Source: a virus. Taken from it: a stretch of 29,465 bases of DNA. The translations under genes and the position numbers were made by a program. The stretch spans positions 1-29,465 of IMG/VR virus record IMGVR_UViG_3300037584_004022; one strand, given 5' to 3'. The notes beneath the pieces were generated by a model. It saw only the letters and a list, made by a program, of their open reading frames with translations. It did no database searches and had not been told where the DNA came from. Every line of letters begins with the position of its first letter. The first letter of the stretch is position 1. Shown piece by piece: positions 1-6,754 of the stretch.

Positions 1-120
1 GTAAGACTTTACATCATCAATACTGTGTACAGTTTGACACTGTGTACATTCTGCCAATCTTTGTGACAGAATAAATGCATGTTCATTGCCACATGAACAG
101 TTGATTCCTATTGTTTCCAT
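1..120 (-). CDS. Partial zinc-ribbon-like protein (N-terminal 40 codons)
   Basis: An open frame starts with ATG at 120-118 on the minus strand and runs off the left edge of the window without a stop, so only the first 40 residues are visible. They contain a CxC pair (Cys8, Cys10) and a CxxC pair (Cys25, Cys28) about 15 residues apart, plus His14. This spacing is what a small zinc ribbon would show. The function cannot be named from 40 residues; phage zinc ribbons occur in DNA-binding, replication and recombination proteins. It is transcribed away from the structural genes, so it probably belongs to a separate, possibly earlier, gene block to the left. No good promoter was found upstream. Confidence 0.6.
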   Translation of the reverse strand, partial: METIGINCSCGNEHAFILSQRLAECTQCQTVHSIDDVKSY

Positions 121-477
121 AGTAATTGTTTTAGTTAATATATTGTTATCTATTATTAAGTTGAAAAAATTAGTCAGCTAAATATATATAGTGAATAAAT
201 ATTTTATGAAATAATGTTTGTAATACTTGACAATGTAAAATAAATTGTATAACTTCGCACACTCATTAGTAGTTAATTGATGTAATCAGCTAAATATAAT
301 TAGAAGTATACTTTGTATTTAATATAAATGATAAAAAAACAATAACTGATTGATTATCAATAACTTAAGTAGTTTACTAGCTATAATATAGTAATTATTA
401 GTGTAATATTAGGGGTTTTAGACTACATCTTATTGTCGCATATATACGCAATATTTAGTATTTATTGTCAATAATAT
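121..477. other. AT-rich intergenic stretch, no gene seen
   Basis: These 357 bases lie between the start of the zinc-ribbon gene and the terminator of the small membrane protein gene, both on the minus strand. I see no open frame of useful length, no tRNA cloverleaf and no CRISPR-like repeats. Visible structure is limited to a 13-base direct repeat (TCAGCTAAATATA at 174-186 and 286-298) and small AT-rich palindromes, for example TATTGTCAATA at 463-473. The promoter of the left gene must lie here or the gene would be unexpressed, because the neighbouring gene ends in a terminator. No TAnnTTTG match was found on the minus strand. Confidence 0.5.
174..298. repeat. 13-bp direct repeat pair in the intergenic region
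   Basis: TCAGCTAAATATA occurs at 174-186 and again at 286-298, 112 bases apart. The surrounding sequence is over 75 percent A+T, so chance is possible, but the TCAGC core is unusual in this background. It could be an operator or replication-related site, or nothing. Confidence 0.3.
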
Positions 478-502
478 AAAAAAAAGGAGACTATTTGTCT
501 CC
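478..502 (-). terminator. Rho-independent terminator overlapping the stop codon of the 491-655 gene
   Basis: On the minus strand the transcript has the arms GGAGAC and GTCTCC (502-497 and 491-486) around a five-base loop, followed at once by eight T (485-478). This is a canonical intrinsic terminator. The TAG stop codon at 493-491 lies in the loop and the first base of the second arm, so gene end and terminator are fused. Confidence 0.8.
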
Positions 503-655
503 CTTCTTAGATTTAGGCATAGCATTCTGTATAGATTCTGCAGTTTCTGGGCTATACTTTTTAATTAATACCCATACAAATACAATTAATGCAACATATA
601 GGAATAGTTTTGCAAATGCTAGTAGTACAGTTAGTACAATGAATAGTGTGTCCAT
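491..655 (-). CDS. Small single-pass membrane protein (54 aa)
   Basis: ATG at 655-653 and stop TAG at 493-491 give 54 residues. Residues 4 to about 31 are almost entirely hydrophobic (LFIVLTVLLAFAKLFLYVAL, then IVFVWVLI) and form one long membrane helix. A hydrophilic tail with a Lys-rich end follows. No catalytic motif is present. The gene is oriented away from the structural operon. A short phage membrane protein could act in lysis (holin or spanin-like), superinfection exclusion or host membrane modification. Nothing in the sequence decides between these, and the single helix is only weakly compatible with a pinholin. The dedicated terminator directly at the stop codon supports its being a real gene. 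Confidence 0.65.
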   Translation of the reverse strand: MDTLFIVLTVLLAFAKLFLYVALIVFVWVLIKKYSPETAESIQNAMPKSKKGDK

Positions 656-784
656 AAGTAAATAGATTTAGTTAATAAATATACAGCGATAAAAAAGTTG
701 TAAAAATAATAGAGAAATAAAAAAAAGGGTACGGTAGTAAAAAGATTGGAAAGTAAAGGGGGAGTATAGCATATAACCTCACTC

Positions 785-818
785 TTTCAAAAATATAAAA
801 AATTTTTTTTTATCTTTG
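785..818 (+). promoter_or_regulatory. Probable Bacteroidota-type promoter for the structural gene block
   Basis: TATCTTTG at 811-818 matches the Bacteroidota -7 consensus TAnnTTTG exactly. The -33 box would be TTTC at 785-788, 22 bases upstream, one base away from the consensus TTTG. The start codon of the first structural gene follows at 849, leaving a short leader. The location at the head of a long co-directional gene run supports it. Confidence 0.5.
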
Positions 819-848
819 TAACTAATATTAATCTACAATAATTTTACC

Positions 849-2171
849 ATGACTGATGAACAAAATATGGCAGATCTTTTTGCAAACCTCAACGCGATAT
901 CTGCTAACTCTGTATTAAGAGATAGACAAGTAAGGGGAGGTGGCGGAGGTAGTATGCCTATACAAGGCAATCAAGATCCAAATCCGCTAATAGCATTAAA
1001 TCCATATTTAGGTAAAAATGTAACAAGCTTTAACATGGGGGGAATGATGAATCAGAAAAAGATGTTAGCTCCATATATTAGTTCACAAATGATGACACCA
1101 CTAGGAAGATATAACAAAGGGGGAATGATGGAAGAAATGGATCCAAAAGGATTAAAATCTTTACCTAATTCTAATATTATCAACCCGTATACAGGTGTAC
1201 CTGAGTATGGATTTGGAGGATTTATCTCATCATTAGCAAGTTCAGTAGGTAATTTACTTGGAGGAGTAGGAGATGTTGTTGACGATGTTGTTACTCCGAT
1301 AACAGCACCTTTATTTGATGCAGCAGGAAATATAGTAGACCCAGTAGCACAAGCAGCAGGTGATATTGGTACAACAGCTATAGAAACAGCATCAGATGTT
1401 GCTGGTGATTTAGGTGGTTTAGGGGCAAATATTGTTCAAGAAGGGTTAAGTACAGTTAGTGATGTAGCTACTGATGTGGGGCAAAACATAATAGAACCAA
1501 TAGCAAGACCAGTGCTTGACGCAGCTGGTAATGTAATAGAACCTGTAGTACAAGGAGCGGCAAATGTTATACAGCCATTAGCTGGAGGATTTCTAGAGTT
1601 AGTAGATCAAGCTATACAAGGAGGTTTATCAGGAGTAAAAGGTTTTGGATTTGGCGTAATGGATGCTATAGGTGGTCTTGTAAACAATTTATTAGGTGGT
1701 GGTAGTGGAGGATCATCAGACATAGGTTTACGGCCGGGACCAGAACAAAAAAGAAAAGCAAATATAAAAAGAGGCTTTGGTTCTGCACCTACTTTTGGTC
1801 CAAATCCTAATATGAGAAATTTAGGATCCTTACAACAAAGAAATAAAAAACAAGATGCGCAAGCAATGGGTGATTTTGTATCACCAAAAGATAATCCGTT
1901 CATTACTCCTAATGTAGAAGAAGAATTAGATTATGCTGCACAAGGTATGAAAATGCCTAACTATAACATGGGGGGAAACATGGGAGGTTTTTACTCGCAA
2001 AAAGCAAACGAAGCCATAGCGGTAAACCAATTGAGCGGTCTAGTTTCAAATTTAGCTAAGCAAAGTGCAATGGGTCAAAGCCGTGGGTCAAGTAAAAAAA
2101 TGAATCAAGGCGGGTCTATGAAAAACAAACAAATGAAAAAACGTAATTTCACTAATGGTGGGCGTTTCTAA
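849..2171 (+). CDS. Gly/Ala/Val-rich probable virion protein with internal repeats and GG motifs
   Basis: A protein of 440 residues that I do not recognise as a named family. Residues 120-285 are a long stretch of Gly, Ala, Val, Ile and Asp with an amphipathic or membrane-active character. Within it a roughly 25-residue unit occurs twice: residues 147-171 (core TAPLFDAAGNIVDPV) and 214-238 (core ARPVLDAAGNVIEPV). The N- and C-terminal parts are Met/Asn/Lys-rich and carry a recurring motif, aromatic or Met plus two residues plus Gly-Gly, at about 62-65, 88-92, 372-376, 418-422 and 434-438; the last ends the protein (TNGGRF). Its stop overlaps the next start (TAATG), so it is translationally coupled to the lysozyme-like gene. 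A role as a packaged or membrane-interacting virion protein is inference from composition and context. Confidence 0.75.
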   Translation: MTDEQNMADLFANLNAISANSVLRDRQVRGGGGGSMPIQGNQDPNPLIALNPYLGKNVTSFNMGGMMNQKKMLAPYISSQMMTPLGRYNKGGMMEEMDPKGLKSLPNSNIINPYTGVPEYGFGGFISSLASSVGNLLGGVGDVVDDVVTPITAPLFDAAGNIVDPVAQAAGDIGTTAIETASDVAGDLGGLGANIVQEGLSTVSDVATDVGQNIIEPIARPVLDAAGNVIEPVVQGAANVIQPLAGGFLELVDQAIQGGLSGVKGFGFGVMDAIGGLVNNLLGGGSGGSSDIGLRPGPEQKRKANIKRGFGSAPTFGPNPNMRNLGSLQQRNKKQDAQAMGDFVSPKDNPFITPNVEEELDYAAQGMKMPNYNMGGNMGGFYSQKANEAIAVNQLSGLVSNLAKQSAMGQSRGSSKKMNQGGSMKNKQMKKRNFTNGGRF

Positions 2172-5017
2172 TGGAAAACGAAATAACGCTTGAAGAACTA
2201 CTCCAGATAATTATAAGAGATAAAGGAGGTACTCCGCAAGATTATTACGATCTTATGGATTACATTGCTTATCATGAAACAGGACCTGTAGCGCCAGGAC
2301 TGCCTGACCAAAGAATGAAACCTGATGCCAAGCAATGGAGAAAGGAAGACGGAAAATGGGTTCAAAATGCAACAGGTAAGGGGCTCTTTATGTTTGAGTC
2401 ACATGAAAATGCTGGCGGGAATATGGCCTCTAATTATCTGGCTCAAATATTAGAAGCAGAAGGAATAGATAAGCCGCAATGGCTAACTGATATATGGGCT
2501 GGTAAAAAAAGCGTAGATGCAAGCAAGCTAACAGCAGATCAACAAAAAATGCTTTTCTTAGCGTATCATAGAAACCACCCAAGATCAAATTTTAGCGAGC
2601 TATGGGACGGAAAAAAAGACAGGGCAACTTGGTGGGCAGATTATCACTGGAGTGGCTCTGAAGAAAAGTATGAAAGTGAACTTGCAAAGTTTAACTTAAG
2701 TCAAGAATCGCGCGATGCCGCTATCGCGGCAGAAAAGGAGCGTCAGGAAAAAGAACTAAAAGAGAATATGGCTCCTCATATATCAGACTCTAACGATTCT
2801 AACTTAGTGCCTAATAAAGAACAAGTAGAATCTCCTTTCAACTTCTTTAAACAACTTATGGATCAGATAAAGATGATGCAATCTGGTTTTGATGCAGGGA
2901 AAAAAGCAGGTGAGGTTACTAAGGATTTTGATAACGGCGGTGAATTTGAAGGAGAGATGTTGCCTGAAATAAACGTAGAAGCCTTATCAACACAATCTTA
3001 TAATCAGTTAAGCGATGCGGAAAAACAAGTCTATGATATATTTACAAATCCTTACACAGGAGAGTTTGGAATGTATTCTCCTTTTAAGTTAAGTGACGAA
3101 ACTACTGGTACAATACATTGGAGAGACGCCTTAAGTATGGTAAAGGGATCAAGGGTTGGAAATATATATAACACCCCTAATTCTATTTTTCAAGCTATAT
3201 ATGGTGGTGACGTCAGTGGCAAGGGTGATTTTAGACCACACGCAATAACAAACCCGTTTGAAGAGTTAACACGAGGAGGTTTAATAAGTAATTATTTAAG
3301 CGGTGGAAACATCTATGTACCCCCTATATCTGCTTTTGGCCCATATCCTACTGGGGTGGGAGCAGAAAATTATTTTGAAGACGTATTTGGAAAAACAAAG
3401 AGTGAGGGCGGATTTTTATATCCTGAGAAATTAAGAAAAAGTGGCGAGGTTGTCTATCCTAGCGGTGAGGAATACTACAGATCAGCTGTAGATGAAACTT
3501 ATAAAGAGCAGCAAGAAGAATATATGAACAATTTAATTGCGGAACTAGCGCATGTAAACCCAGAAGTGAGTACAGGCGTGCTAGACTCTTTAATTACCAT
3601 ACCTTCAAGAATTTTTAGAGGCATTAGAGATTTAGAATTTCCAGATGCTACAAACTATACAGATCCATATGATTTAGAATATAAAACGCATTATAGCCCA
3701 GATAGCGCTGAGCGAGGACTATTAGATTTATACTTAAATGAACCTTTTTCGGGGGTTTCAGAGTACGGTACATACAAACATACACCAGCTTCAGGTAATC
3801 TTTTTAATATGAACGCTATGGATGCGCTTGAGTATGCATCACCTATGTCTCCCTTTTTACCAAGCAATATTTTAATGAAGATTTTTAATTTCAATGAAGG
3901 TGGAGAATTTGGTTCGGATGTTATGGCAAATGTAATGCTACCAGAGTATACTGTATATGGAAACACAATGCCTCAAGGTCCTTATTCTCTTGAATATTTA
4001 GAATCTTTAGGTTTTCCACAACAAACAAGTTCACCATTGCCAACTTTTGATAGAAGTTATCAATTAAACGATCCATTTTTTAATCAAAGTGTTAGCTCTA
4101 CATATGTTAGTCCTAATGCATACACAGGAGATATACCAGCTTCTTATATTCCATCAGGACAACGTTTTTTTGAGCAAGGAAAGCCAGAACCGAGTTTTTT
4201 AGACAAGACTATTAATTTAATAGGACACCCTTTTGAAGCTTTTAAAAGGTCTATTCACGGTCAACCATTTTTTACAGGTACATTGGGAACAGGACAGTCC
4301 ATAGGAACTTTGGGTAACGTTTCTTCTGGATCAGCTTTTGATAATATACTTTTATCAAATTACGCTTCTAATTTGTACAGCGCAGCACAGAATCAGGACT
4401 ACGGCACTTTAGCAGCAGAAGCGACTTTAGGGTTGTTGCCTGGATTAAGAGGCAAAGGAGGTAGTTTGTATAGAGTTGTAGACGCTCCTACTGAAACTTT
4501 AGCTAGAAAATACGCTACAACTATACCTACAACTGGCACAGTAGGAAGAAGAACGGGCCTGCTAGGAGATATACAAGAAAACACACAATTTGACCATATA
4601 AGCGCAACAACAGATCCTAATTGGATATTAGGCGGGGGAGCCAACATAAATTTAATAGACAGATACGGGGGAGCAAATCCATTTATTGCAAAACTAAAAG
4701 GTGGGACTGAATTTGAAAGACAGCTTGCTAATATGAGTCTAGGGCCAGTGCAAAATGTAGGAGGAAGATTGCAATTTCAAAATATGCCAACCAGTAGATT
4801 TTTAGAAGGAATAATGCCAGGAACAGGAACGCAAATGTTTTTAAAAGGACCATTAGGGCAAGACATAAGAACACTTATTGGTCCAAAAGGGTATCAAGTA
4901 GCAGAAGTAGAAAATATATTACCTTTTGAAGAATTTTTAAGACAATACAATATGGACCCGTCCACGTTTTTTAAAAATTTTGATGAAGGAGGTAGATTAA
5001 ATCCATATACAATATGA
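2171..5017 (+). CDS. Large multidomain virion-associated protein: lysozyme-like N-terminus, possible ADP-ribosyltransferase-like C-terminus
   Basis: A protein of 948 residues. Residues 20-170 look like a lysozyme/transglycosylase-type domain of virion proteins: YHETG (34-38, Glu36 a candidate catalytic acid), GKGLFMFE (69-76), an AGG-containing helix, LTADQQKMLFL (120-130) and a Trp-rich HW motif near 159-160. Two similar modules begin at FDNGGEF (253-259) and FNEGGEF (574-580), each followed by MLPE (263-266, 589-592). The protein ends with FDEGGRL (937-943). Residues 764-935 carry three short elements in the order expected of Arg-Ser-Glu ADP-ribosyltransferases: LYRVV (Arg768), HISATTDP (809-816) and an ExE followed by ILP (912-918). 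It overlaps both neighbours (TAATG, ATGA). Cell-wall penetration by the first domain is fairly likely; the transferase assignment is tentative. Confidence 0.75.
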   Translation: MENEITLEELLQIIIRDKGGTPQDYYDLMDYIAYHETGPVAPGLPDQRMKPDAKQWRKEDGKWVQNATGKGLFMFESHENAGGNMASNYLAQILEAEGIDKPQWLTDIWAGKKSVDASKLTADQQKMLFLAYHRNHPRSNFSELWDGKKDRATWWADYHWSGSEEKYESELAKFNLSQESRDAAIAAEKERQEKELKENMAPHISDSNDSNLVPNKEQVESPFNFFKQLMDQIKMMQSGFDAGKKAGEVTKDFDNGGEFEGEMLPEINVEALSTQSYNQLSDAEKQVYDIFTNPYTGEFGMYSPFKLSDETTGTIHWRDALSMVKGSRVGNIYNTPNSIFQAIYGGDVSGKGDFRPHAITNPFEELTRGGLISNYLSGGNIYVPPISAFGPYPTGVGAENYFEDVFGKTKSEGGFLYPEKLRKSGEVVYPSGEEYYRSAVDETYKEQQEEYMNNLIAELAHVNPEVSTGVLDSLITIPSRIFRGIRDLEFPDATNYTDPYDLEYKTHYSPDSAERGLLDLYLNEPFSGVSEYGTYKHTPASGNLFNMNAMDALEYASPMSPFLPSNILMKIFNFNEGGEFGSDVMANVMLPEYTVYGNTMPQGPYSLEYLESLGFPQQTSSPLPTFDRSYQLNDPFFNQSVSSTYVSPNAYTGDIPASYIPSGQRFFEQGKPEPSFLDKTINLIGHPFEAFKRSIHGQPFFTGTLGTGQSIGTLGNVSSGSAFDNILLSNYASNLYSAAQNQDYGTLAAEATLGLLPGLRGKGGSLYRVVDAPTETLARKYATTIPTTGTVGRRTGLLGDIQENTQFDHISATTDPNWILGGGANINLIDRYGGANPFIAKLKGGTEFERQLANMSLGPVQNVGGRLQFQNMPTSRFLEGIMPGTGTQMFLKGPLGQDIRTLIGPKGYQVAEVENILPFEEFLRQYNMDPSTFFKNFDEGGRLNPYTI
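4460..4976 (+). other. Candidate R-S-E ADP-ribosyltransferase-like domain (residues 764-935 of the 948-aa protein)
   Basis: The domain is proposed from three motifs in the right order and at plausible spacing. These are a strand with Arg (LYRVV, 766-770), an S-x-T-T element (HISATTDP, 809-816) and an E-x-E followed by ILP (AEVENILP, 911-918). Known phage precedents are packaged, injected transferases such as T4 Alt. The motifs are short and I have no structural or database support, so this may be coincidence. Confidence 0.35.
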
Positions 5018-5283
5018 ATGAATTAGACGAAAACATAGGAAAAATTTACGTTGAAGGAGATTATTATTTTTTAGAAAAAATTTATGCTAGTTTAGCAGAT
5101 CTTATAAATGAAGAGCCGCTTGTAAAAAAAAGAGCAAAAACTCACGATTTTAGATTGATTAGCTCTAAGTGGTTTATGGAATTAAATCCTTTTTATCATA
5201 TAGAAACTATATTAAACAAATCAAAAAATAAACCTGAAAAGAATAGGTATAGATTAAAGATTAAATTAAAATATAAGAAGTAA
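5014..5283 (+). CDS. Hypothetical basic protein (89 aa)
   Basis: Its start overlaps the stop of the preceding gene by four bases (ATGA) and its stop overlaps the next start (TAATG), so it is a coupled member of the operon. The N-terminal half is mildly acidic (ENIGKIYVEGDYYF) and the last 30 residues are rich in Lys, Arg and Asn. There is no signal peptide, membrane segment, Cys cluster or catalytic motif. I do not recognise it. Position among presumed virion cargo genes and the basic tail are compatible with nucleic-acid contact, but that is inference. Confidence 0.65.
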   Translation: MNELDENIGKIYVEGDYYFLEKIYASLADLINEEPLVKKRAKTHDFRLISSKWFMELNPFYHIETILNKSKNKPEKNRYRLKIKLKYKK

Positions 5284-5816
5284 TGTATTTATTAAAATTA
5301 AATAAGAAAGGAGACGTGTTTAAAGATGATGATGGCGTTACAGCTGTGCCAGAATTTTTAACTCTAATAAGAAAAGAAAAGTTTGGGCCTACAGCTTTAA
5401 AATGGGTAGCATTAGTTTACGATTACGAAAGCCCATACAGACACTATAGTGAAGGAGAAAGAGTAAAAGCGGTATCAAAAGACTTATATGATTCGTATAC
5501 CTGGAAAGGAATGAATGACGCAACTTTAAAAGCTGCAGCAGATAAGTATAACGAGTTACAATTTGACCCATTAGACGAACAATTAATAGCTTTTAATAAT
5601 AAAATTAATCAGTTTACTAACCTTATAGATAAAATGCATTTAGATGAAGATAATGCAGAGATGTTACAAAAACTTATGATAGGTGTAGAAAAAATATTAA
5701 AAACAAGACAATCACTACTGGACGCAATAGATAGAAGAGGCGAAAGACAGAAGATAGTTGGTAACAAAGGACTATCTTTCTTAGAAAGAAGAAAAGAAAT
5801 TAAAGAAATGAATTAA
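5283..5816 (+). CDS. Conserved phage protein of unknown function (177 aa), helical
   Basis: The N-terminal part contains WVALVYDYESPYRHYSEGER (about residues 41-60), a pattern I associate from memory with a conserved protein near packaging genes of Bacteroidota phages. The remainder is predominantly charged and helical: residues 95-175 look like a coiled coil or helical bundle with Leu/Ile spacing (DKMHLDEDNAEMLQKLMIG, VEKILKTRQSLLDAIDRR). There are no membrane segments. A small terminase subunit or a structural adaptor are options because no small terminase is otherwise evident upstream of the large subunit. Neither is proven. The gene is coupled to its upstream neighbour by TAATG. Confidence 0.7.
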   Translation: MYLLKLNKKGDVFKDDDGVTAVPEFLTLIRKEKFGPTALKWVALVYDYESPYRHYSEGERVKAVSKDLYDSYTWKGMNDATLKAAADKYNELQFDPLDEQLIAFNNKINQFTNLIDKMHLDEDNAEMLQKLMIGVEKILKTRQSLLDAIDRRGERQKIVGNKGLSFLERRKEIKEMN

Positions 5817-5828
5817 AAAATTAGAATT

Positions 5829-6014
5829 ATGCCAAAAGATGCGTGTTATCACAAAGTAGTATCCAGGTATGGCCCAAAGACTTCAGCATACAGAAGCGGG
5901 GCTATGGCTAAATGTAGAAAAGTTGGTGCGGCCAACTGGGGAAATAAAAGTAAAAAGAAAGGTGCTTCTGGAATGAAGTATAATTGTGGAGGTAGATATA
6001 AACAACACGATTAA
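5829..6014 (+). CDS. Small Cys-containing basic protein with C-terminal YKQHD tag (61 aa)
   Basis: The body contains MPKDACYHKVVSRY, SAYRSGAMAKCRKVGAANWG and a Lys-rich stretch. I recall similar short proteins from many marine phages and large algal viruses, where their role is unknown. Two Cys flank the basic core (Cys6, Cys29) and a third lies in YNCGG near the end. The protein ends GGRYKQHD, the first of four consecutive genes with the same type of tail. The very high Lys/Arg content suggests DNA or capsid-interior binding, by inference. Its leader is A-rich, and the following ATG (6016) comes one base after its stop. Confidence 0.75.
   Translation: MPKDACYHKVVSRYGPKTSAYRSGAMAKCRKVGAANWGNKSKKKGASGMKYNCGGRYKQHD
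5997..6014 (+). repeat. Gene-junction repeat copy 1 (encodes YKQHD-stop)
   Basis: TATAAACAACACGATTAA, first of four 18-base copies of consensus TATARACAAYWNGAYTAA placed at the 3' ends of four consecutive small genes. It differs from copy 2 at one base. Confidence 0.7.
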
Positions 6015-6015
6015 T

Positions 6016-6273
6016 ATGGCTGTACGTAAAACAAAAAAAGGTTTAGCCCTAAAAAGATGGTTTAAAGAAGATTGGAGAACTCCATCAGGTGAAAAGGACT
6101 ATAGTAAAGGTGAAAACACCTTTAGGCCTACTAAAAAAATAACAAAAGATACACCAAAAACTTGGTCACAATTATCAGCTGGTGAAAAACGTGCAGCTGC
6201 AAGAGAAAAAAACAAAAAAGGACGTGTTAGCAGGTATAAGAAAGGAGGTAAATATTATAAACAACATGATTAA
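6016..6273 (+). CDS. Small Lys-rich protein with C-terminal YKQHD tag (85 aa)
   Basis: I place the start at ATG 6016 (MAVRKTKKG), one base after the preceding stop. The longer in-frame ATG at 5986 would overlap the previous gene by 29 bases and add residues that look like read-through of its tail. The body has KKGLALKRWFKEDW (residues 7-20), a TFRPTKKITKDTPKTW segment and an SAGEKRAAAREKNKKGR helix. I recall this layout from small proteins of marine phages and algal viruses, function unknown. It ends in YKKGGKYYKQHD, combining the Gly-Gly motif and the shared tail. It is strongly basic, so a role in contact with packaged DNA is plausible but not shown. Confidence 0.75.
   Translation: MAVRKTKKGLALKRWFKEDWRTPSGEKDYSKGENTFRPTKKITKDTPKTWSQLSAGEKRAAAREKNKKGRVSRYKKGGKYYKQHD
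6256..6273 (+). repeat. Gene-junction repeat copy 2 (encodes YKQHD-stop)
   Basis: TATAAACAACATGATTAA, one base different from copy 1. The preceding GGAGGTA is also shared with copy 1, so similarity extends upstream through the Gly-Gly codons. Confidence 0.7.
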
Positions 6274-6289
6274 CTAAAAAATTAAAAAA

Positions 6290-6754
6290 ATGATGAAAAA
6301 AAAGAAAATGTACAAAAAAGGTGGTAAGGCAAAACCATTTAAGGTGCACATGATGTACGATCCAAAAACTGGAAAAGGGTACAAGGCTAACACTGTGGCA
6401 GATCACAATAGAATGGATAAAATGGGATATACACACGATAAGCCAAAAGCTGCATACGGAATGAAAATGAAAAAAATGGCTATGGGTGGTAAAAACTTGA
6501 AACCAGTAGATAAAAAGAATAATCCAGGATTAGCAAAACTTCCCACTGACGTTAGAAACAACATGGGCTATATGATGATGGGTGGTAAAGTTAAAGTTAA
6601 AAAAGCTCCAGGAGGAATGAAAATGGGCATGAAAAACAAAATGATGAACTATGCTGGTGGCGGTAAAATGTTAAACGGCATGTCTATGCAAAAAGCTAAT
6701 AAAGGAATGAAGATGAAGTATGGAATGGGTGGATCTTATAGACAATTAGACTAA
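6290..6754 (+). CDS. Lys/Met/Gly-rich protein with five GG motifs and C-terminal YRQLD tag (154 aa)
   Basis: The N-terminal third holds a compact domain (KPFKVHMMYDPKTGKGYKAN, then ADHNRMDKMGYTHDKP) that I recall from small marine-phage proteins without a known role. The rest is low complexity, dominated by Lys, Met, Gly and Asn. Gly-Gly motifs occur as YKKGGK (near residue 8), MAMGGK, MMMGGK, YAGGGK and YGMGGS, the last leading into the tail YRQLD. The start follows an A-rich leader (ATTAAAAAA before ATG). ATG 6293 is an equally possible start one codon later. Its stop overlaps the next start (TAATG). Very high positive charge suggests DNA or anionic-surface binding, by inference. Confidence 0.75.
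   Translation: MMKKKKMYKKGGKAKPFKVHMMYDPKTGKGYKANTVADHNRMDKMGYTHDKPKAAYGMKMKKMAMGGKNLKPVDKKNNPGLAKLPTDVRNNMGYMMMGGKVKVKKAPGGMKMGMKNKMMNYAGGGKMLNGMSMQKANKGMKMKYGMGGSYRQLD
6737..6754 (+). repeat. Gene-junction repeat copy 3 (encodes YRQLD-stop)
   Basis: TATAGACAATTAGACTAA, followed directly by TGGC of the next gene. With four flanking bases on the 3' side it matches copy 4 at all but one position. Confidence 0.7.

Noticed and set aside
22-48. Repeated ACTGTGTACA (22-31 and 39-48)
   Set aside because: Both copies lie inside the zinc-ribbon coding sequence and encode different residues in it; they are too short to suggest an operator.
5986-6015. Earlier in-frame ATG for the second tagged gene
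   Set aside because: It would overlap the previous gene by 29 bases and add residues translated from the repeat. ATG 6016 follows the usual one-base spacing and gives a typical MAVRKTKKG start.
1021-6754. Gly-Gly motifs as double-glycine leaders of exported peptides
   Set aside because: Such leaders occur once near the N-terminus and need a C39-type transporter peptidase. Here copies are multiple, often C-terminal, and no such gene is in the window.
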